DNA of 53,034 nucleotides from assembly GCA_020441665.1 (NCBI GenBank), contig JAGRLT010000026.1:1-53034 (forward strand). Direction: 5' to 3'. The stretch comes from Nitratireductor sp. Its GTDB lineage: Bacteria; Pseudomonadota; Alphaproteobacteria; Rhizobiales; Rhizobiaceae. How positions within the stretch are numbered: position 1 is the stretch's first letter; each line of letters starts with the position of its first letter. The position numbers and the translations under genes were made by a program. The notes under the pieces were generated by a model. That model saw nothing but the letters and a program-made list of their open reading frames with translations, did no database searches and was not told the DNA's origin. Shown here piece by piece: positions 42,815 to 52,208 of the stretch.

Positions 42815-44347
42815 ATGACCACGCGACTGAACCGGCGCAGCTTTCTTGCCACGACCAGCATCGCCGCCACCAGCCTTGCCTTCCTGGGCCCCAGGGCCCT
42901 GCGCGCGCAGGAGGGAGGCGTGCTGCGCTTCGCCCTGTCGACCTATCCGCCCAGCTTCGACGCCTGGGCCTCGTCGGGAACGGCGGCCGGAACCATAAAG
43001 CTGATGATGCATCGCGGACTTGTCAGCTACGGCCCGGACGGGTTGATGCGCGGCGAGCTCGCGGAAAGCTGGGAAGTGTCGGAGGACGGCAGCTGGACGT
43101 TCAAATTGCGCGACGCCACCTGGCATGACGGATCGCCCGTTACCGCCGAGGACATCGCCTGGAACGTGACCGAGGCGCAGAAGCCCGATTCCGCCGCCTA
43201 TCTTCAGGGCCAGCTCGCCTCGATCACCAGCGTGGAAACGCCGGATGCCAAAACCGTGGTCATGAAGACCGCCGAACCCCAGGCAACGCTGCCCGGCTGG
43301 TTCGCCCACTACAACATGCCGATGATCAAGAAAGGCGAGGCGCGCGACACGACGATCGGCTCCGGCCCCTTCAAGCTGGAAAAGACCGACCGGGGCGTGT
43401 CGCTGACCCTGACCGCCTATGACGGTTACTACAAGGAAGGACTGCCCAGGCTCGCACGGGTCGAGGCCATCGTCTATGCCGATGAAAACCTGCGCGTGGC
43501 GGCCCTTGAAGCAGGCGACGTGGACCTCATCGAATACGTACCCTGGCAGGCGATGAACCAGATCGAGGGCAATGACGCGCTCAAGCTCGACACGGTCGAC
43601 GGCCCCTTCATGTACCTGACGTTCAACGGATCGAAACCGCCCTTCAACAATCCGTTGGTGCGCCGCGCCGTCGCCCATGCGGTCAAGCGCGAGGACATCG
43701 TCGCGGCAGCCTTCTACGATCGCGGCGGCGCGCTGGAACATCTGCCGATCGCCGACAAGTCCGAGTTCTTCAATGCCGAATACGCCAATGCCTGGAACTA
43801 CGACCCCGACAAGGCCAAGGCACTTCTGGCCGAGGCGGGCTATCCCGACGGGTTCGACTGCACCATGCTGTCGACCGCACAATACGGCATGCACCAGTCC
43901 ACCGCCGAGGTCTGTCAGGCCTATCTGTCGATGATCGGCATCAACGTGAAGCTGGATCTTCCGGAATGGTCGACGCGCGTGAAAAAGGGCAATGAGGGCC
44001 AGTACGATCTCGCCATCATGGGCACGACCGCCGCCAACAACGATCCCGACGGCCTGTCCAACCAGGTCGATGGCTCGCTGCCCGACAGTTTCGTGCGCAG
44101 CTTCCAGCTTCCCACGCCCGAAATCTCCGAACTCTTCGCCAAGGGCCGCGCGATCTTCGACCTCGAGGAGCGCCGGGCGATCTACAAGGAACTTGAAAAG
44201 GTCGCCATCGAGACGGCGCCGATGGTCGGCCTTGCCTGGCGCAGCCAGGGCTACGCCATGAAGAAGAGCGTCGAGGGCTTCACCAACCTGCCCGGCCAGC
44301 TGACCTTCTATTCCGGCATCACGCTGGAAGAAGCCATGTTCGGCTGA
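42815..44347 (+). CDS. peptide/nickel-type ABC substrate-binding protein (family 5), Tat-exported
   Basis: This 510-aa extracytoplasmic receptor carries a twin-arginine motif, NRRSFLAT (about residues 6-13), then a hydrophobic run ending RALRA, indicating Tat export. The body has the family-5 pattern: DGLMRGELAESWEVSEDGSW, then FKLRDATWHDGSPVTAEDIA (about 95-114), later NNPLVRRAVAHAVKREDI (about 275-292). The start at 42815 follows AAGGAGA. The ligand is likely a small peptide, a modified amino acid or a cyclic amide acted on by HyuAB. Confidence 0.92.
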   Translation: MTTRLNRRSFLATTSIAATSLAFLGPRALRAQEGGVLRFALSTYPPSFDAWASSGTAAGTIKLMMHRGLVSYGPDGLMRGELAESWEVSEDGSWTFKLRDATWHDGSPVTAEDIAWNVTEAQKPDSAAYLQGQLASITSVETPDAKTVVMKTAEPQATLPGWFAHYNMPMIKKGEARDTTIGSGPFKLEKTDRGVSLTLTAYDGYYKEGLPRLARVEAIVYADENLRVAALEAGDVDLIEYVPWQAMNQIEGNDALKLDTVDGPFMYLTFNGSKPPFNNPLVRRAVAHAVKREDIVAAAFYDRGGALEHLPIADKSEFFNAEYANAWNYDPDKAKALLAEAGYPDGFDCTMLSTAQYGMHQSTAEVCQAYLSMIGINVKLDLPEWSTRVKKGNEGQYDLAIMGTTAANNDPDGLSNQVDGSLPDSFVRSFQLPTPEISELFAKGRAIFDLEERRAIYKELEKVAIETAPMVGLAWRSQGYAMKKSVEGFTNLPGQLTFYSGITLEEAMFG

Positions 44348-44354
44348 TCGTCCG

Positions 44355-45314
44355 ATGCTGAGATACATCGCCCTGCGCAGTCTCGTGGCCCTGTTCCTGG
44401 TCTGGGTCGTGGTGACGATCGTGTTCCTGCTTCTGCACCTCATCCCCGGCGATCCGGCGGAACTGCTGCTGAGCCAGGGATCGATCGCCGCCGATCCGCA
44501 GGCGGTCGCCGCGCTGCGCGAGAAGATGGGGCTCAACGCGCCGCTCTGGCAGCAGTATCTCAGCCATATGGCCGGCGTCCTCTCCGGCGATCTCGGCGCG
44601 TCGTTCCGCGACGGCGCGCCGGTCGTCGACCAGATCGCGCTGCGCCTGCCGCGTACCTTCGAGGTCATTCTCGGCGCGGCGCTGATCGCCACCGGGCTCG
44701 GCGTTCCGCTCGGTACATGGGCGGCGATCCGGGCGGACGGCAAGGCGGATGCGGTGATATCCTTCTTCGCCTCCGCCGCCCTTTCGACACCGGTCTTCGT
44801 GGTGGGATCGGTCGTGATCCTCCTCTTCGCCCAACAGCTTCGCTGGCTGCCTGCCGGGGGCTTCGTGCCCTTCTCCGAGGACCCGGTCGAGCACCTCAAG
44901 CTCCTGCTCCTGCCCGCCGGCACCGTCGGCCTTGCCCTGCTCGCCGTCATCACCCGGATGTCGCGCGCCTCGGTGCTCGAGGTTCTGCAACGCGACTATG
45001 TGCGGACCGCGCGCGCCAAGGGGCTGCGGCGGGGAACCATCCTGCGCCGCCACGTCGTGCGCAATGCGCTGATCCCGGTGCTGACGGTGCTGGGGCTGGA
45101 AATGGGCACGCTGATCGGCGGCACCGTGCTGGTCGAGTTCGTCTTCAACTGGCCGGGTCTTTCAGGCTATCTCGTCTCGGCCGTGGACGCGCGCGACTAC
45201 CCCGAGGTCGTCGGCATCGTCATGACGATCTCGATCCTCTTCGTCTTCCTGAACCTCGTGGTCGACGTGATCAACGCCCTGCTCGATCCGCGCATATCGC
45301 TGGAGACGTCATGA
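44355..45314 (+). CDS. peptide-type ABC permease, DppB-like
   Basis: This 319-aa inner-membrane permease begins with a signal-anchor helix (about residues 8-30) ending LHLIPGDPAE, the DppB hallmark. Further spans follow. The coupling loop YVRTARAKGLRRGTILRRHV (about 216-235) and the LIGGTVLVEFVFNWPGLSG region (about 254-272) are canonical. It starts 8 nt after the receptor gene and overlaps the next gene by 4 nt (ATGA). Confidence 0.93.
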   Translation: MLRYIALRSLVALFLVWVVVTIVFLLLHLIPGDPAELLLSQGSIAADPQAVAALREKMGLNAPLWQQYLSHMAGVLSGDLGASFRDGAPVVDQIALRLPRTFEVILGAALIATGLGVPLGTWAAIRADGKADAVISFFASAALSTPVFVVGSVVILLFAQQLRWLPAGGFVPFSEDPVEHLKLLLLPAGTVGLALLAVITRMSRASVLEVLQRDYVRTARAKGLRRGTILRRHVVRNALIPVLTVLGLEMGTLIGGTVLVEFVFNWPGLSGYLVSAVDARDYPEVVGIVMTISILFVFLNLVVDVINALLDPRISLETS

Positions 45315-47167
45315 GTCCGGCGGCGCGCAAGCTCATACTGCCCGCGACGATCATCGCCCTGATCGTCCTGACCGTGCTGGCCGCACCCTTGCTGCCGCTG
45401 GCCGATGTGCGCGCGATGGACATCCCCCACCGCTTCGCCGGTCCTTCGGGCGCCCATTGGCTCGGACAGGACGAATTCGGCCGCGACGTGCTGGCGCGGC
45501 TGATCTGGGGCGGACAGGCCTCGCTCTTCATCGCCGTCGGCTCCGCGCTGGCCGCCGCCGTCATCGGCGCGGCGCTCGGGCTTCTCGGCGGATATTTCCG
45601 GGGCGTGGTCGAACTGCTGACCGTGCGCGCGGCCGAGATCATCCTTTGCCTGCCGCCGCTCCTGCTGGCGCTGCTGGTGGTCACCATCCTCGGCGCGGGC
45701 ACCTGGCCGCTGATCCTCGCGCTCACCATCCTGTATACCCCGAACTATGCCCGCGTGGTCTATGCGGCGACGCAACAGGTGCGCGGACTGGATTTCGTCA
45801 CCGCGCAGCGCGCCATGGGCACCCATCCGCTGACCATCCTCGTCCGCACCATCCTGCCGAATGTCATGCCGCCGCTTCTGGTGCAGATGTCGCTGGTCAT
45901 CGCCTCGGCCATGGTCATCGAGAGCGGATTGTCCTTTCTCGGCCTTGGCGTCGTCCCGCCCACCCCGTCCTGGGGCCTGATGATCCGCGCCGCCCGCAGT
46001 GCCATGGAGGTCGCGCCGATGCTGCTGGTCTGGCCCTCGCTTGCGCTTGCCGGCACGATCCTGGCCTTCAACCTCCTGTGCGACCGGCTGCAATCGGCGC
46101 TCGACCCGCGCAGCATCACCGCCGGTGGCGCCCTTTGGCTGCGACCGCGCGCGCGCCGGGCAACGGCGGCGGCAATGGCGGCGGCGGCAGCCGACAAGGC
46201 CCCGCTGCTCGAAATCGGGGAACTGTCGGTTGCCGTCCGGGAACTGGAACTCGTGCGCCGCGTCTCGCTGACCGTGCGGCCCGGCGAGACGCTGGCGCTG
46301 GTGGGCGAAAGCGGTTCGGGCAAGACCCTGACGGGCCTCGCCATGACCGGCCTGCTGCCCGACGCCCTGCACGTGACCGGCGGCAAGGCGCTTTACGCCC
46401 GGCGCGATGGCGGCCGGATCGACCTTGCCGCGCTGGACGAAGACGGTATCCGACGCCTGCGCGGCGACGAGATCTCGATGGTGTTTCAGGACGCGGCGGC
46501 GGCGCTGAACCCTGTCCTGCGCATCGGCGATCAGGTGGCCGAGGCGATCCGCGCCCACCATGCGCTCGATGCCGCTACGCTTCAGAACCGTGTGGTCGAC
46601 CTCCTGCGCCATGTGGGCATCCCCGATCCCGAGCGTCGCGCCCGCGCCTATCCGCACGAATTGTCCGGCGGCCAGCGCCAGCGCGCGATGATCGCCGTGG
46701 CGATCGCCAACAATCCGCGCCTGCTGATCGCCGACGAGCCGACCACGGCGCTCGACCCCACGATCCAGGCGCAGATCCTTCAGCTCTTCGCGCAGCTCAA
46801 GCGCGACACGCCCGAAATGGGGATGATCTTCGTCACCCACGACCTTGCCGTGGTGGCCGAGATCGCAGACCGCGTGGCGGTCATGTATGCCGGCGAGGTC
46901 GTCGAGGAAGGACCGGTCTCCGAGATCTTCGCCCGCCCGCACCATCCCTACACCGCGGCCCTCATCGCCTCCGTGCCCGAAGGCGGGTCGGAGCGCCTCG
47001 TCGCCATTCCCGGCGCCGTCCCCTCGCCGCACGCCATGCCGCAGGGATGCCGCTTCGCCCCGCGTTGCGCCCATGCGGAAGCCCGCTGCGGCGAGAGCGT
47101 CCCCGAGATCGCCCGGCCGGCGGCCGACCGGATCACCCGCTGCTTCCGCTGGGAGGAAGTCGCATGA
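45311..47167 (+). CDS. fused peptide-type ABC permease and ATPase, DppC-DppD
   Basis: This 618-aa protein joins two subunits normally made separately. Residues about 1-270 are a DppC-type permease ([20 protein letters not shown] near 53-72, coupling region [20 protein letters not shown] near 159-178). After an alanine-rich linker ([12 protein letters not shown], about 285-296) comes a DppD-type ATPase with Walker [10 protein letters not shown] (about 333-341), [12 protein letters not shown] (about 453-464), Walker [13 protein letters not shown] (about 474-485) and the C-terminal Cys-rich [14 protein letters not shown] motif. The reading frame is continuous, with no stop or restart between domains. 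Overlaps of 4 nt exist at both ends. Confidence 0.9.
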   Translation: MSPAARKLILPATIIALIVLTVLAAPLLPLADVRAMDIPHRFAGPSGAHWLGQDEFGRDVLARLIWGGQASLFIAVGSALAAAVIGAALGLLGGYFRGVVELLTVRAAEIILCLPPLLLALLVVTILGAGTWPLILALTILYTPNYARVVYAATQQVRGLDFVTAQRAMGTHPLTILVRTILPNVMPPLLVQMSLVIASAMVIESGLSFLGLGVVPPTPSWGLMIRAARSAMEVAPMLLVWPSLALAGTILAFNLLCDRLQSALDPRSITAGGALWLRPRARRATAAAMAAAAADKAPLLEIGELSVAVRELELVRRVSLTVRPGETLALVGESGSGKTLTGLAMTGLLPDALHVTGGKALYARRDGGRIDLAALDEDGIRRLRGDEISMVFQDAAAALNPVLRIGDQVAEAIRAHHALDAATLQNRVVDLLRHVGIPDPERRARAYPHELSGGQRQRAMIAVAIANNPRLLIADEPTTALDPTIQAQILQLFAQLKRDTPEMGMIFVTHDLAVVAEIADRVAVMYAGEVVEEGPVSEIFARPHHPYTAALIASVPEGGSERLVAIPGAVPSPHAMPQGCRFAPRCAHAEARCGESVPEIARPAADRITRCFRWEEVA

Positions 47168-48168
47168 AACACGACACGCCCACCCCGCCGCTCGTTGCCG
47201 CAACCGGCCTCGGCCGCAACTTCCCGACCCGCCATGGCCTGCTCGGCCGCGCCCACGACGTGTGGGCCGTCCGGGATATAGACCTTTCGGTCGCGCGGGG
47301 CGAAACGGTCGGCATCGTCGGGGAATCGGGCTGCGGCAAGTCCACGCTGGGACGGATGATGCTGGGTCTCGAAACCCCCACCACCGGCTCCGTCACCTTC
47401 GACGGGCGCGATCTCGCCGCGCTGGGCAGGGCGGAGCGGCGCAGGCTGTCGCGGCGGATGCAGATGGTCTTTCAGGATCCCTTCGGCTCGCTCGACCCGC
47501 GCCGCTCCGTCGGGGCGCAGGTCGCCGACGGGCTGAAAACCCATGCCATTGTTCCGGCAGGTCAGATCAGCGCCGAGGTCACGCGCCTTCTCGATCAGGT
47601 CGGCCTGCCCGCTTCGGCAGCGGACCGCCGGCCGCATGAATTCTCGGGCGGCCAGCGCCAGCGCATCGCCGTGGCGCGCGCGCTCTCGACCCGCCCCGAT
47701 TTCATCGTGGCGGACGAGCCCGTCTCGGCACTCGACGTGTCGATCCAGGCGCAGGTGGTCAACCTTCTGATGGACCTGCGCCACGATCTCGACCTCGCCA
47801 TGCTGTTCATCAGCCATGACCTGCACGTGGTCCGCCATCTGTGCACACGGATCGCGGTCATGTATCTCGGCCGGATCGTCGAGGAAGGCCCCGCTGCGCA
47901 GGTCTTCGGCAGTCCCGCCCACCCCTATACGCGCGCGCTTCTGGCGGCGACGCCCTCGCTCCATCCCAAGGATGCCGACGACGCCAGCCGCGTGCTGCCC
48001 GGCGAACTGCCCAGCCCCGCCAACCCGCCCTCCGGCTGCGCCTTCCGCACCCGCTGCCCGATCGCGTCCGATGCCTGCGCCGGTTCGGTTCCGGCACTGA
48101 CGCCCGTCGGCACCGGCTGGCACGCAGCCTGCATCAAGGCGGTGCCTGAGGCGGAGAGGATCCCATGA
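47164..48168 (+). CDS. peptide-type ABC ATP-binding protein, DppF-like
   Basis: This 334-aa second ATPase has Walker A GESGCGKST (about residues 53-61), the Q-loop VFQDPFGSLDPRR (about 101-113), the signature FSGGQRQRIAVARAL (about 159-173), Walker B FIVADEPVSALD and the C-terminal cysteine motif CAFRTRCPIASDAC (about 293-306), which in DppD/F proteins can bind an Fe-S cluster. It overlaps the fused gene by 4 nt and the SDR gene by 4 nt, so the enzymes downstream are in the same operon as the importer. Confidence 0.92.
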   Translation: MKHDTPTPPLVAATGLGRNFPTRHGLLGRAHDVWAVRDIDLSVARGETVGIVGESGCGKSTLGRMMLGLETPTTGSVTFDGRDLAALGRAERRRLSRRMQMVFQDPFGSLDPRRSVGAQVADGLKTHAIVPAGQISAEVTRLLDQVGLPASAADRRPHEFSGGQRQRIAVARALSTRPDFIVADEPVSALDVSIQAQVVNLLMDLRHDLDLAMLFISHDLHVVRHLCTRIAVMYLGRIVEEGPAAQVFGSPAHPYTRALLAATPSLHPKDADDASRVLPGELPSPANPPSGCAFRTRCPIASDACAGSVPALTPVGTGWHAACIKAVPEAERIP

Positions 48169-48881
48169 CCGGCGACCCCGTCGTGATGATCACCGGAGCG
48201 AACCGGGGAATAGGCGCCGCGATCGCGCGCGCGCTTTCAGGCCACGGCTACCGCCTCGCGCTCGGGCTGCGCGACCCCGCCTCGCTGCCCGGCGATATCG
48301 CGACGCTCGACCCGTTCGTCTTTGCCTATGATGCCGCCCGGTCCGGCGATGCCCGCGCCTTCGTCGCGGCGGTGGAGGCGCGGTTCGGGCGCATCGATGC
48401 GCTGGTGAACAATGCCGGCATTGCCGGGCCGCTGGAACTGATGCCCGAGGCGGCGCAGAGCGATGACGCGATGGAGGAGATGCTCGACCGCCTGCTCTCG
48501 ATCAACGTGAAGGCGCCCTTCCGGCTGACCCGCGCCGCGCTGCCGGCGCTTTGCCGTTCCGGCAGGGGGCGCGTGGTCGTGCTGGCCTCGCTGTCCGGCA
48601 AGCGCGTCCTGGGCCTGAATGCCGGCTACCAGATGACCAAGCACGCCGCCGTCGCCCTTTCCCATGCCGCCCGGCGTGCGGGATGGGACAGGGGCGTGCG
48701 CGCCTGCGCGGTTTGTCCTGGCTTCGTCGCCACGGACCTCACGCTGAACCACGACATACCCCGGCACGAGATCACCCAGCCCGAGGATCTTGCCCGACTG
48801 GTGGCCGATGTCGTAACCCTGCCGAACTCGGCCAGCGTGGCCGAACTGCATGTCAACTGGCGCTACGAACCGGGGTTGTGA
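48165..48881 (+). CDS. short-chain dehydrogenase/reductase
   Basis: This 238-aa NAD(P)-dependent oxidoreductase of the classical SDR type has the cofactor motif TGANRGIG (about residues 10-17), NNAG (about 82-85), the catalytic serine in LASLSGK (about 142-148) and the YQMTK active-site motif (about 156-160). It sits directly after the ABC transporter with a 4-nt overlap and is followed by an oxidase with a 1-nt overlap (TGATG). The substrate is unknown; an alcohol or carbonyl intermediate of the amide pathway is the natural guess. Confidence 0.88.
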   Translation: MTGDPVVMITGANRGIGAAIARALSGHGYRLALGLRDPASLPGDIATLDPFVFAYDAARSGDARAFVAAVEARFGRIDALVNNAGIAGPLELMPEAAQSDDAMEEMLDRLLSINVKAPFRLTRAALPALCRSGRGRVVVLASLSGKRVLGLNAGYQMTKHAAVALSHAARRAGWDRGVRACAVCPGFVATDLTLNHDIPRHEITQPEDLARLVADVVTLPNSASVAELHVNWRYEPGL

Positions 48882-50221
48882 TGCGTCCTTATGTCGATCC
48901 CGTCGAAGGCGATGCCACCCTGCCCCGTGAGGTCGATATCGCGATCGTCGGAGGCGGCATCATCGGCTGTTGCGCGGCGCTCTGGGCGGCCGAGCAGGGC
49001 CATCGGGTCGCGCTGATCGAAAAGGGCCGGATCGCCGGCGAGCAGTCCGGCCGCAACTGGGGCTGGGTGCGCCGCATGGGAAGGGCGGCGGCCGAATATC
49101 CGCTCGGCATCGAAAGCCTGCGCCTCTGGGACGGGTTCAAGACCCGGCTCGACCTCGACACCGGCTTCCGGCGCACCGGCATCGTCTACACCGCCCGGAC
49201 CGACCGCGAGCTGGCATGGCTCGACGCGATCGAGCGCGATGCCCGGACCTTCCGCATCGGCACCCGCCGGCTGAGCGATGCGCAACTGGCCGACTATTTC
49301 CCCGGCGCGAAGCTTCGCGCCCGCGGCGCGGTCTGCACCGATGACGATGGCCGCGCCGAACCGGCGCTGGCCGCGCCGGCAATCGCACAGGCCGCCCGCG
49401 CTGCCGGGGCGCATGTGCTGACCCGCTGCGCCGTTCGCGGCATCGAGACAGCGGCCGGCCGCGTGTCGGCGGTACTGACCGAGCGCGGACGCATCGGTTG
49501 CGCATCGGTCATCCTGGCCGGCGGCGCGTGGTCGCGGCTGTTTGCCGGCAATCTCGGACTGGACCTGCCGCAGCTTCGCGTGCGCAGTTCCGTCCTGCGC
49601 ACGCAGCCCGTGCCCGGCGGGCCGCGCCATGCCATCGGCAATGGCGAATTCGGTCTGCGCCCCAGGCTCGACGGCGGCTATACGATCGCCCGCCGTGGCC
49701 GCTCGGCGGTGCAGATCACCCCGGACGCCTTCCGCCTGATGCCGCGCTTTCTTTCCGGCCTGCGGGAAGCGCGGGGCGAAATTGCCCTGACCTTGGACGA
49801 CAGTCTGTGGGCGGGCTTCGTGACGCCGCGCCGCTGGGCCGATGACGATGTGACGCCGTTCGAGCGCTGCCGGGTACTGGACCCCGACCCGCAGCAGCGC
49901 CCGCTCAGACAGGCGATGCGCGCCGTCGAGGCCGCCTTCCCGGCCTTTGCCGGCGCCCGTATCGCCGAACGCTGGGGCGGCATCATCGACGTCACCCCCG
50001 ACGGCGTGCCGATCATAGACCATGCGCCCGGCCTGCCGGGCCTGGTCGTCGCCACCGGCTTTTCCGGCCACGGCTTCGGCATCGGTCCCGGCGCCGGTCA
50101 ACTGGCGGCGGAGCTTGCCAGCGGGGCGTCCCCGCTGGTCGATCCGTCTTCCTTCCGGCTCGACCGCTTCAGCAGGCCCTCGACCGGCGGACGACGGCAG
50201 GCACGGGAGGCGACCGCATGA
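48881..50221 (+). CDS. FAD-dependent amine/amino-acid oxidoreductase, DadA-like
   Basis: This 446-aa flavoprotein is of the D-amino-acid / glycine oxidase / sarcosine-oxidase-like DAO family. The FAD Rossmann loop GGGIIGCCAALWAAEQG (about residues 24-40) is followed by SGRNWGWVRRMGR (about 56-68), a signature of this branch. The C-terminal part has GGIIDVTPDGVPIID (about 366-380) and ATGFSGHGFGIGPGAG (about 390-405), which cover the flavin. It could oxidise the N-substituted or D-amino acid released by HyuAB and related hydrolases. A 112-nt gap to the next gene holds only a weak GGGC/GCCC hairpin. Confidence 0.87.
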   Translation: MRPYVDPVEGDATLPREVDIAIVGGGIIGCCAALWAAEQGHRVALIEKGRIAGEQSGRNWGWVRRMGRAAAEYPLGIESLRLWDGFKTRLDLDTGFRRTGIVYTARTDRELAWLDAIERDARTFRIGTRRLSDAQLADYFPGAKLRARGAVCTDDDGRAEPALAAPAIAQAARAAGAHVLTRCAVRGIETAAGRVSAVLTERGRIGCASVILAGGAWSRLFAGNLGLDLPQLRVRSSVLRTQPVPGGPRHAIGNGEFGLRPRLDGGYTIARRGRSAVQITPDAFRLMPRFLSGLREARGEIALTLDDSLWAGFVTPRRWADDDVTPFERCRVLDPDPQQRPLRQAMRAVEAAFPAFAGARIAERWGGIIDVTPDGVPIIDHAPGLPGLVVATGFSGHGFGIGPGAGQLAAELASGASPLVDPSSFRLDRFSRPSTGGRRQAREATA

Positions 50222-50333
50222 GGATGGCGACAAATTTCTTTGATGGGCAGCAAAGCCCTTTCGATTGGACGACCGCACATGCGCCCGCTTCACTGGCCGG
50301 AGCATGGCATCAAGACACGAAGGACAGACCCCG

Positions 50334-51143
50334 ATGATCGACAAGATTCGCATGGCCGAGCTCACCTCCGAGGAGGCGCGCCAGAACCTCACCGCCGACG
50401 CCGTGGTGCTGTTGCCCATGGGATCGCTCGAGGATCAGGGCATTCATGCGCCGATGGGCGATTATCTCGCCGCCGATCTGATGGCGATGGAGATCGCCAA
50501 AGCCGCCCGCGCCGACGGCGTGGCCACCTTCGTGGCCCCGGTCATCCCCTTCGGCGGCAAGGACTACTTCGAATCGAGCCATGGCGGCATTTCGATCAGC
50601 CACGCCACGCTTTGCGGCATCCTCGACGACATGTTCGGCTGTCTCGACCGGCACGGCATTCGCAAGCTGATGATCGTCAACGGTCATGGCGGCAACGTGC
50701 CCGCGATCACCGAGGTCGCGCTGCGCTGGCGCCAGAAGGCGGGGCTCTTTATCCCCTCCATGTATCTCTGGCAGGTCGCCTATGGCGAGCTTCCGGGCCT
50801 TATCGGCGCCGACAAGGCCAAGGCCAGTTCCGGCCATGGCGGCGATCCGCTGACCTCGGTCGGACTGTATTTCTACCCCGACCTGATCCGTGCCGACCTG
50901 ATCCGCCCCGCTCCCGCCGGCAACAAGGTCAAAGGCATGAAAGTCGACGGCTTTTCCTCGATCGTCTACGACGGCGCGAAGATCCAGGTGCCCATCGAGG
51001 CGATGGAGGCCACCGAAACCGGTGCCTATGGCTGTGACCCGACCCTGTGTTCGGTCGAGACCGGCGAAGCGCTTGTCCACCGCCTTGCCGCCATCGGCGC
51101 GGGCCTTGTCCGGGACCATGTCGCGCGCGGCCTGCACGATTGA
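50334..51143 (+). CDS. creatininase family protein
   Basis: This 269-aa hydrolase has the creatininase / FAPy-deformylase fold. GSLEDQGIHAPMGDYLAAD (about residues 30-48) aligns with the metal-binding GSTEQHGPHLPLGTD block of creatininase; the Glu is kept but the usual His after it is Gln here. VNGHGGN (about 118-124) keeps a metal histidine. SGHGGDPLTS (about 164-173) replaces the ETS form. AAGGA lies 8-12 nt before the start at 50334. Neighbouring hydantoinase and oxidase genes suggest cyclic-amide chemistry, but the altered site argues against true creatininase. Confidence 0.82.
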   Translation: MIDKIRMAELTSEEARQNLTADAVVLLPMGSLEDQGIHAPMGDYLAADLMAMEIAKAARADGVATFVAPVIPFGGKDYFESSHGGISISHATLCGILDDMFGCLDRHGIRKLMIVNGHGGNVPAITEVALRWRQKAGLFIPSMYLWQVAYGELPGLIGADKAKASSGHGGDPLTSVGLYFYPDLIRADLIRPAPAGNKVKGMKVDGFSSIVYDGAKIQVPIEAMEATETGAYGCDPTLCSVETGEALVHRLAAIGAGLVRDHVARGLHD

Positions 51144-51206
51144 CCCCAGCATGGCCGGAACCGGAAAGAGCCGGCCCCAACCAAACCACCCACGGAGGAT
51201 CACCCC

Positions 51207-52208
51207 ATGAAGATGAAAGCCCTTCTCTGCCTCGCCACCGGCATCACGCTCGTTCTCGGATCGGCGGCCAATGCCGAAACCGTCTGGAAGATGGCGACCA
51301 AAATGCCGGTAGACAGCCCCGAGGGGCAGATATTCCAGAAGTTCGCCGATCTGACCGATGAATATACCGGCGGCGAACTGAAGATCACCGTCTATCCGAA
51401 CGAACAGCTCGGCAAGGAGGATGCGGTGCTGGAGCAGCTTCAGGCCAATATCGTCCAGATCTACGCCGAAGGCTTCGGCTACATGAAGAAATGGGAGCCG
51501 GCGCTCGGCTGGCTGTCCGGCCCCTTCGCCTTCGACGACTACGATCACTGGCAGCGCTTCATGAACTCGGACACCGTGAAAGGCTGGTTCGACCACGCCG
51601 CCGTCGAATCGGGCGTACGCCCGCTGGGCGACCCGACCCGCATCCTGCGCGGCCCGTTTCGCGTCACCGTGTCGAACGTGCCGGTCAAGAGCGCCGAGGA
51701 TTACGTAGGCCTCAAGCTGCGGATGCACGAAAACAAGGTCGCGATCGAGACCTGGGACACGCTGGGCGCCGAGGTGATCACCATGCCCTGGACGGAAGTC
51801 TATCAGGGCATCTCCAAGGGCATCGTGCAGGCGGTGAACTCGCCCATCGCGCTGGTCGAGTCCATGCGCTTCACCGAAGTGGCGCCCTATGTCGCGCGGA
51901 TGGACGAATACTGGCAGTCCATCGGCTTCATGGTCAACGAAAGCGCGCTGAACGCGCTTGACGAGGAAACCCGCGCCGGTCTCCTCAAGGCCTATGGCGA
52001 AGCCGGCGACATGTCGCAGAAGCTGATGTTCGACGTTGCCGATGAGACCATCAAGAACATGGAGGCCAACGGCGTCACCTACACCGTGCTCGACACCGCG
52101 CCGCTGGTGGCCAAGATGAAGGCCTACTATGCCGACATGGACGCGAAGGGCGAACTGCCCGCCGGGTTCATGGACGCCATCGAGGCCTCCCGGACCGCGT
52201 CGCAATGA
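51207..52208 (+). CDS. TRAP transporter substrate-binding protein, DctP-like
   Basis: This 333-aa periplasmic receptor has a Sec signal peptide ending AANA (about residues 1-23), then ETVWKMATKMPVDSPEGQIF. The conserved GLKLRMHENKVAIETWDTLG stretch (about 169-188) includes the arginine that typically contacts the ligand carboxylate. The KGIVQAVNSPIALVESM segment is family-typical. A GGAGG site precedes the ATG. It starts 63 nt after the creatininase-family gene and overlaps dctQ by 4 nt. It is paralogous to, but clearly different from, the receptor at 30616. Confidence 0.92.
   Translation: MKMKALLCLATGITLVLGSAANAETVWKMATKMPVDSPEGQIFQKFADLTDEYTGGELKITVYPNEQLGKEDAVLEQLQANIVQIYAEGFGYMKKWEPALGWLSGPFAFDDYDHWQRFMNSDTVKGWFDHAAVESGVRPLGDPTRILRGPFRVTVSNVPVKSAEDYVGLKLRMHENKVAIETWDTLGAEVITMPWTEVYQGISKGIVQAVNSPIALVESMRFTEVAPYVARMDEYWQSIGFMVNESALNALDEETRAGLLKAYGEAGDMSQKLMFDVADETIKNMEANGVTYTVLDTAPLVAKMKAYYADMDAKGELPAGFMDAIEASRTASQ

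Noticed and set aside
42605-44953. 782-codon minus-strand open frame across hyuB, the peptide receptor and dppB
   Set aside because: It is the shadow of three well-supported plus-strand genes, and its composition is not protein-like.
45311-47167. Frameshift or missed stop joining dppC and dppD artificially
   Set aside because: The permease and ATPase are both complete and in one continuous frame with a linker between them. No separate start with a ribosome site was seen at the junction, so a real fusion is simpler.
50310-52205. 631-codon minus-strand open frame across the creatininase-like and dctP genes
   Set aside because: It crosses two genuine plus-strand genes and their intergenic gap, has no domain signature, and has no ribosome site.
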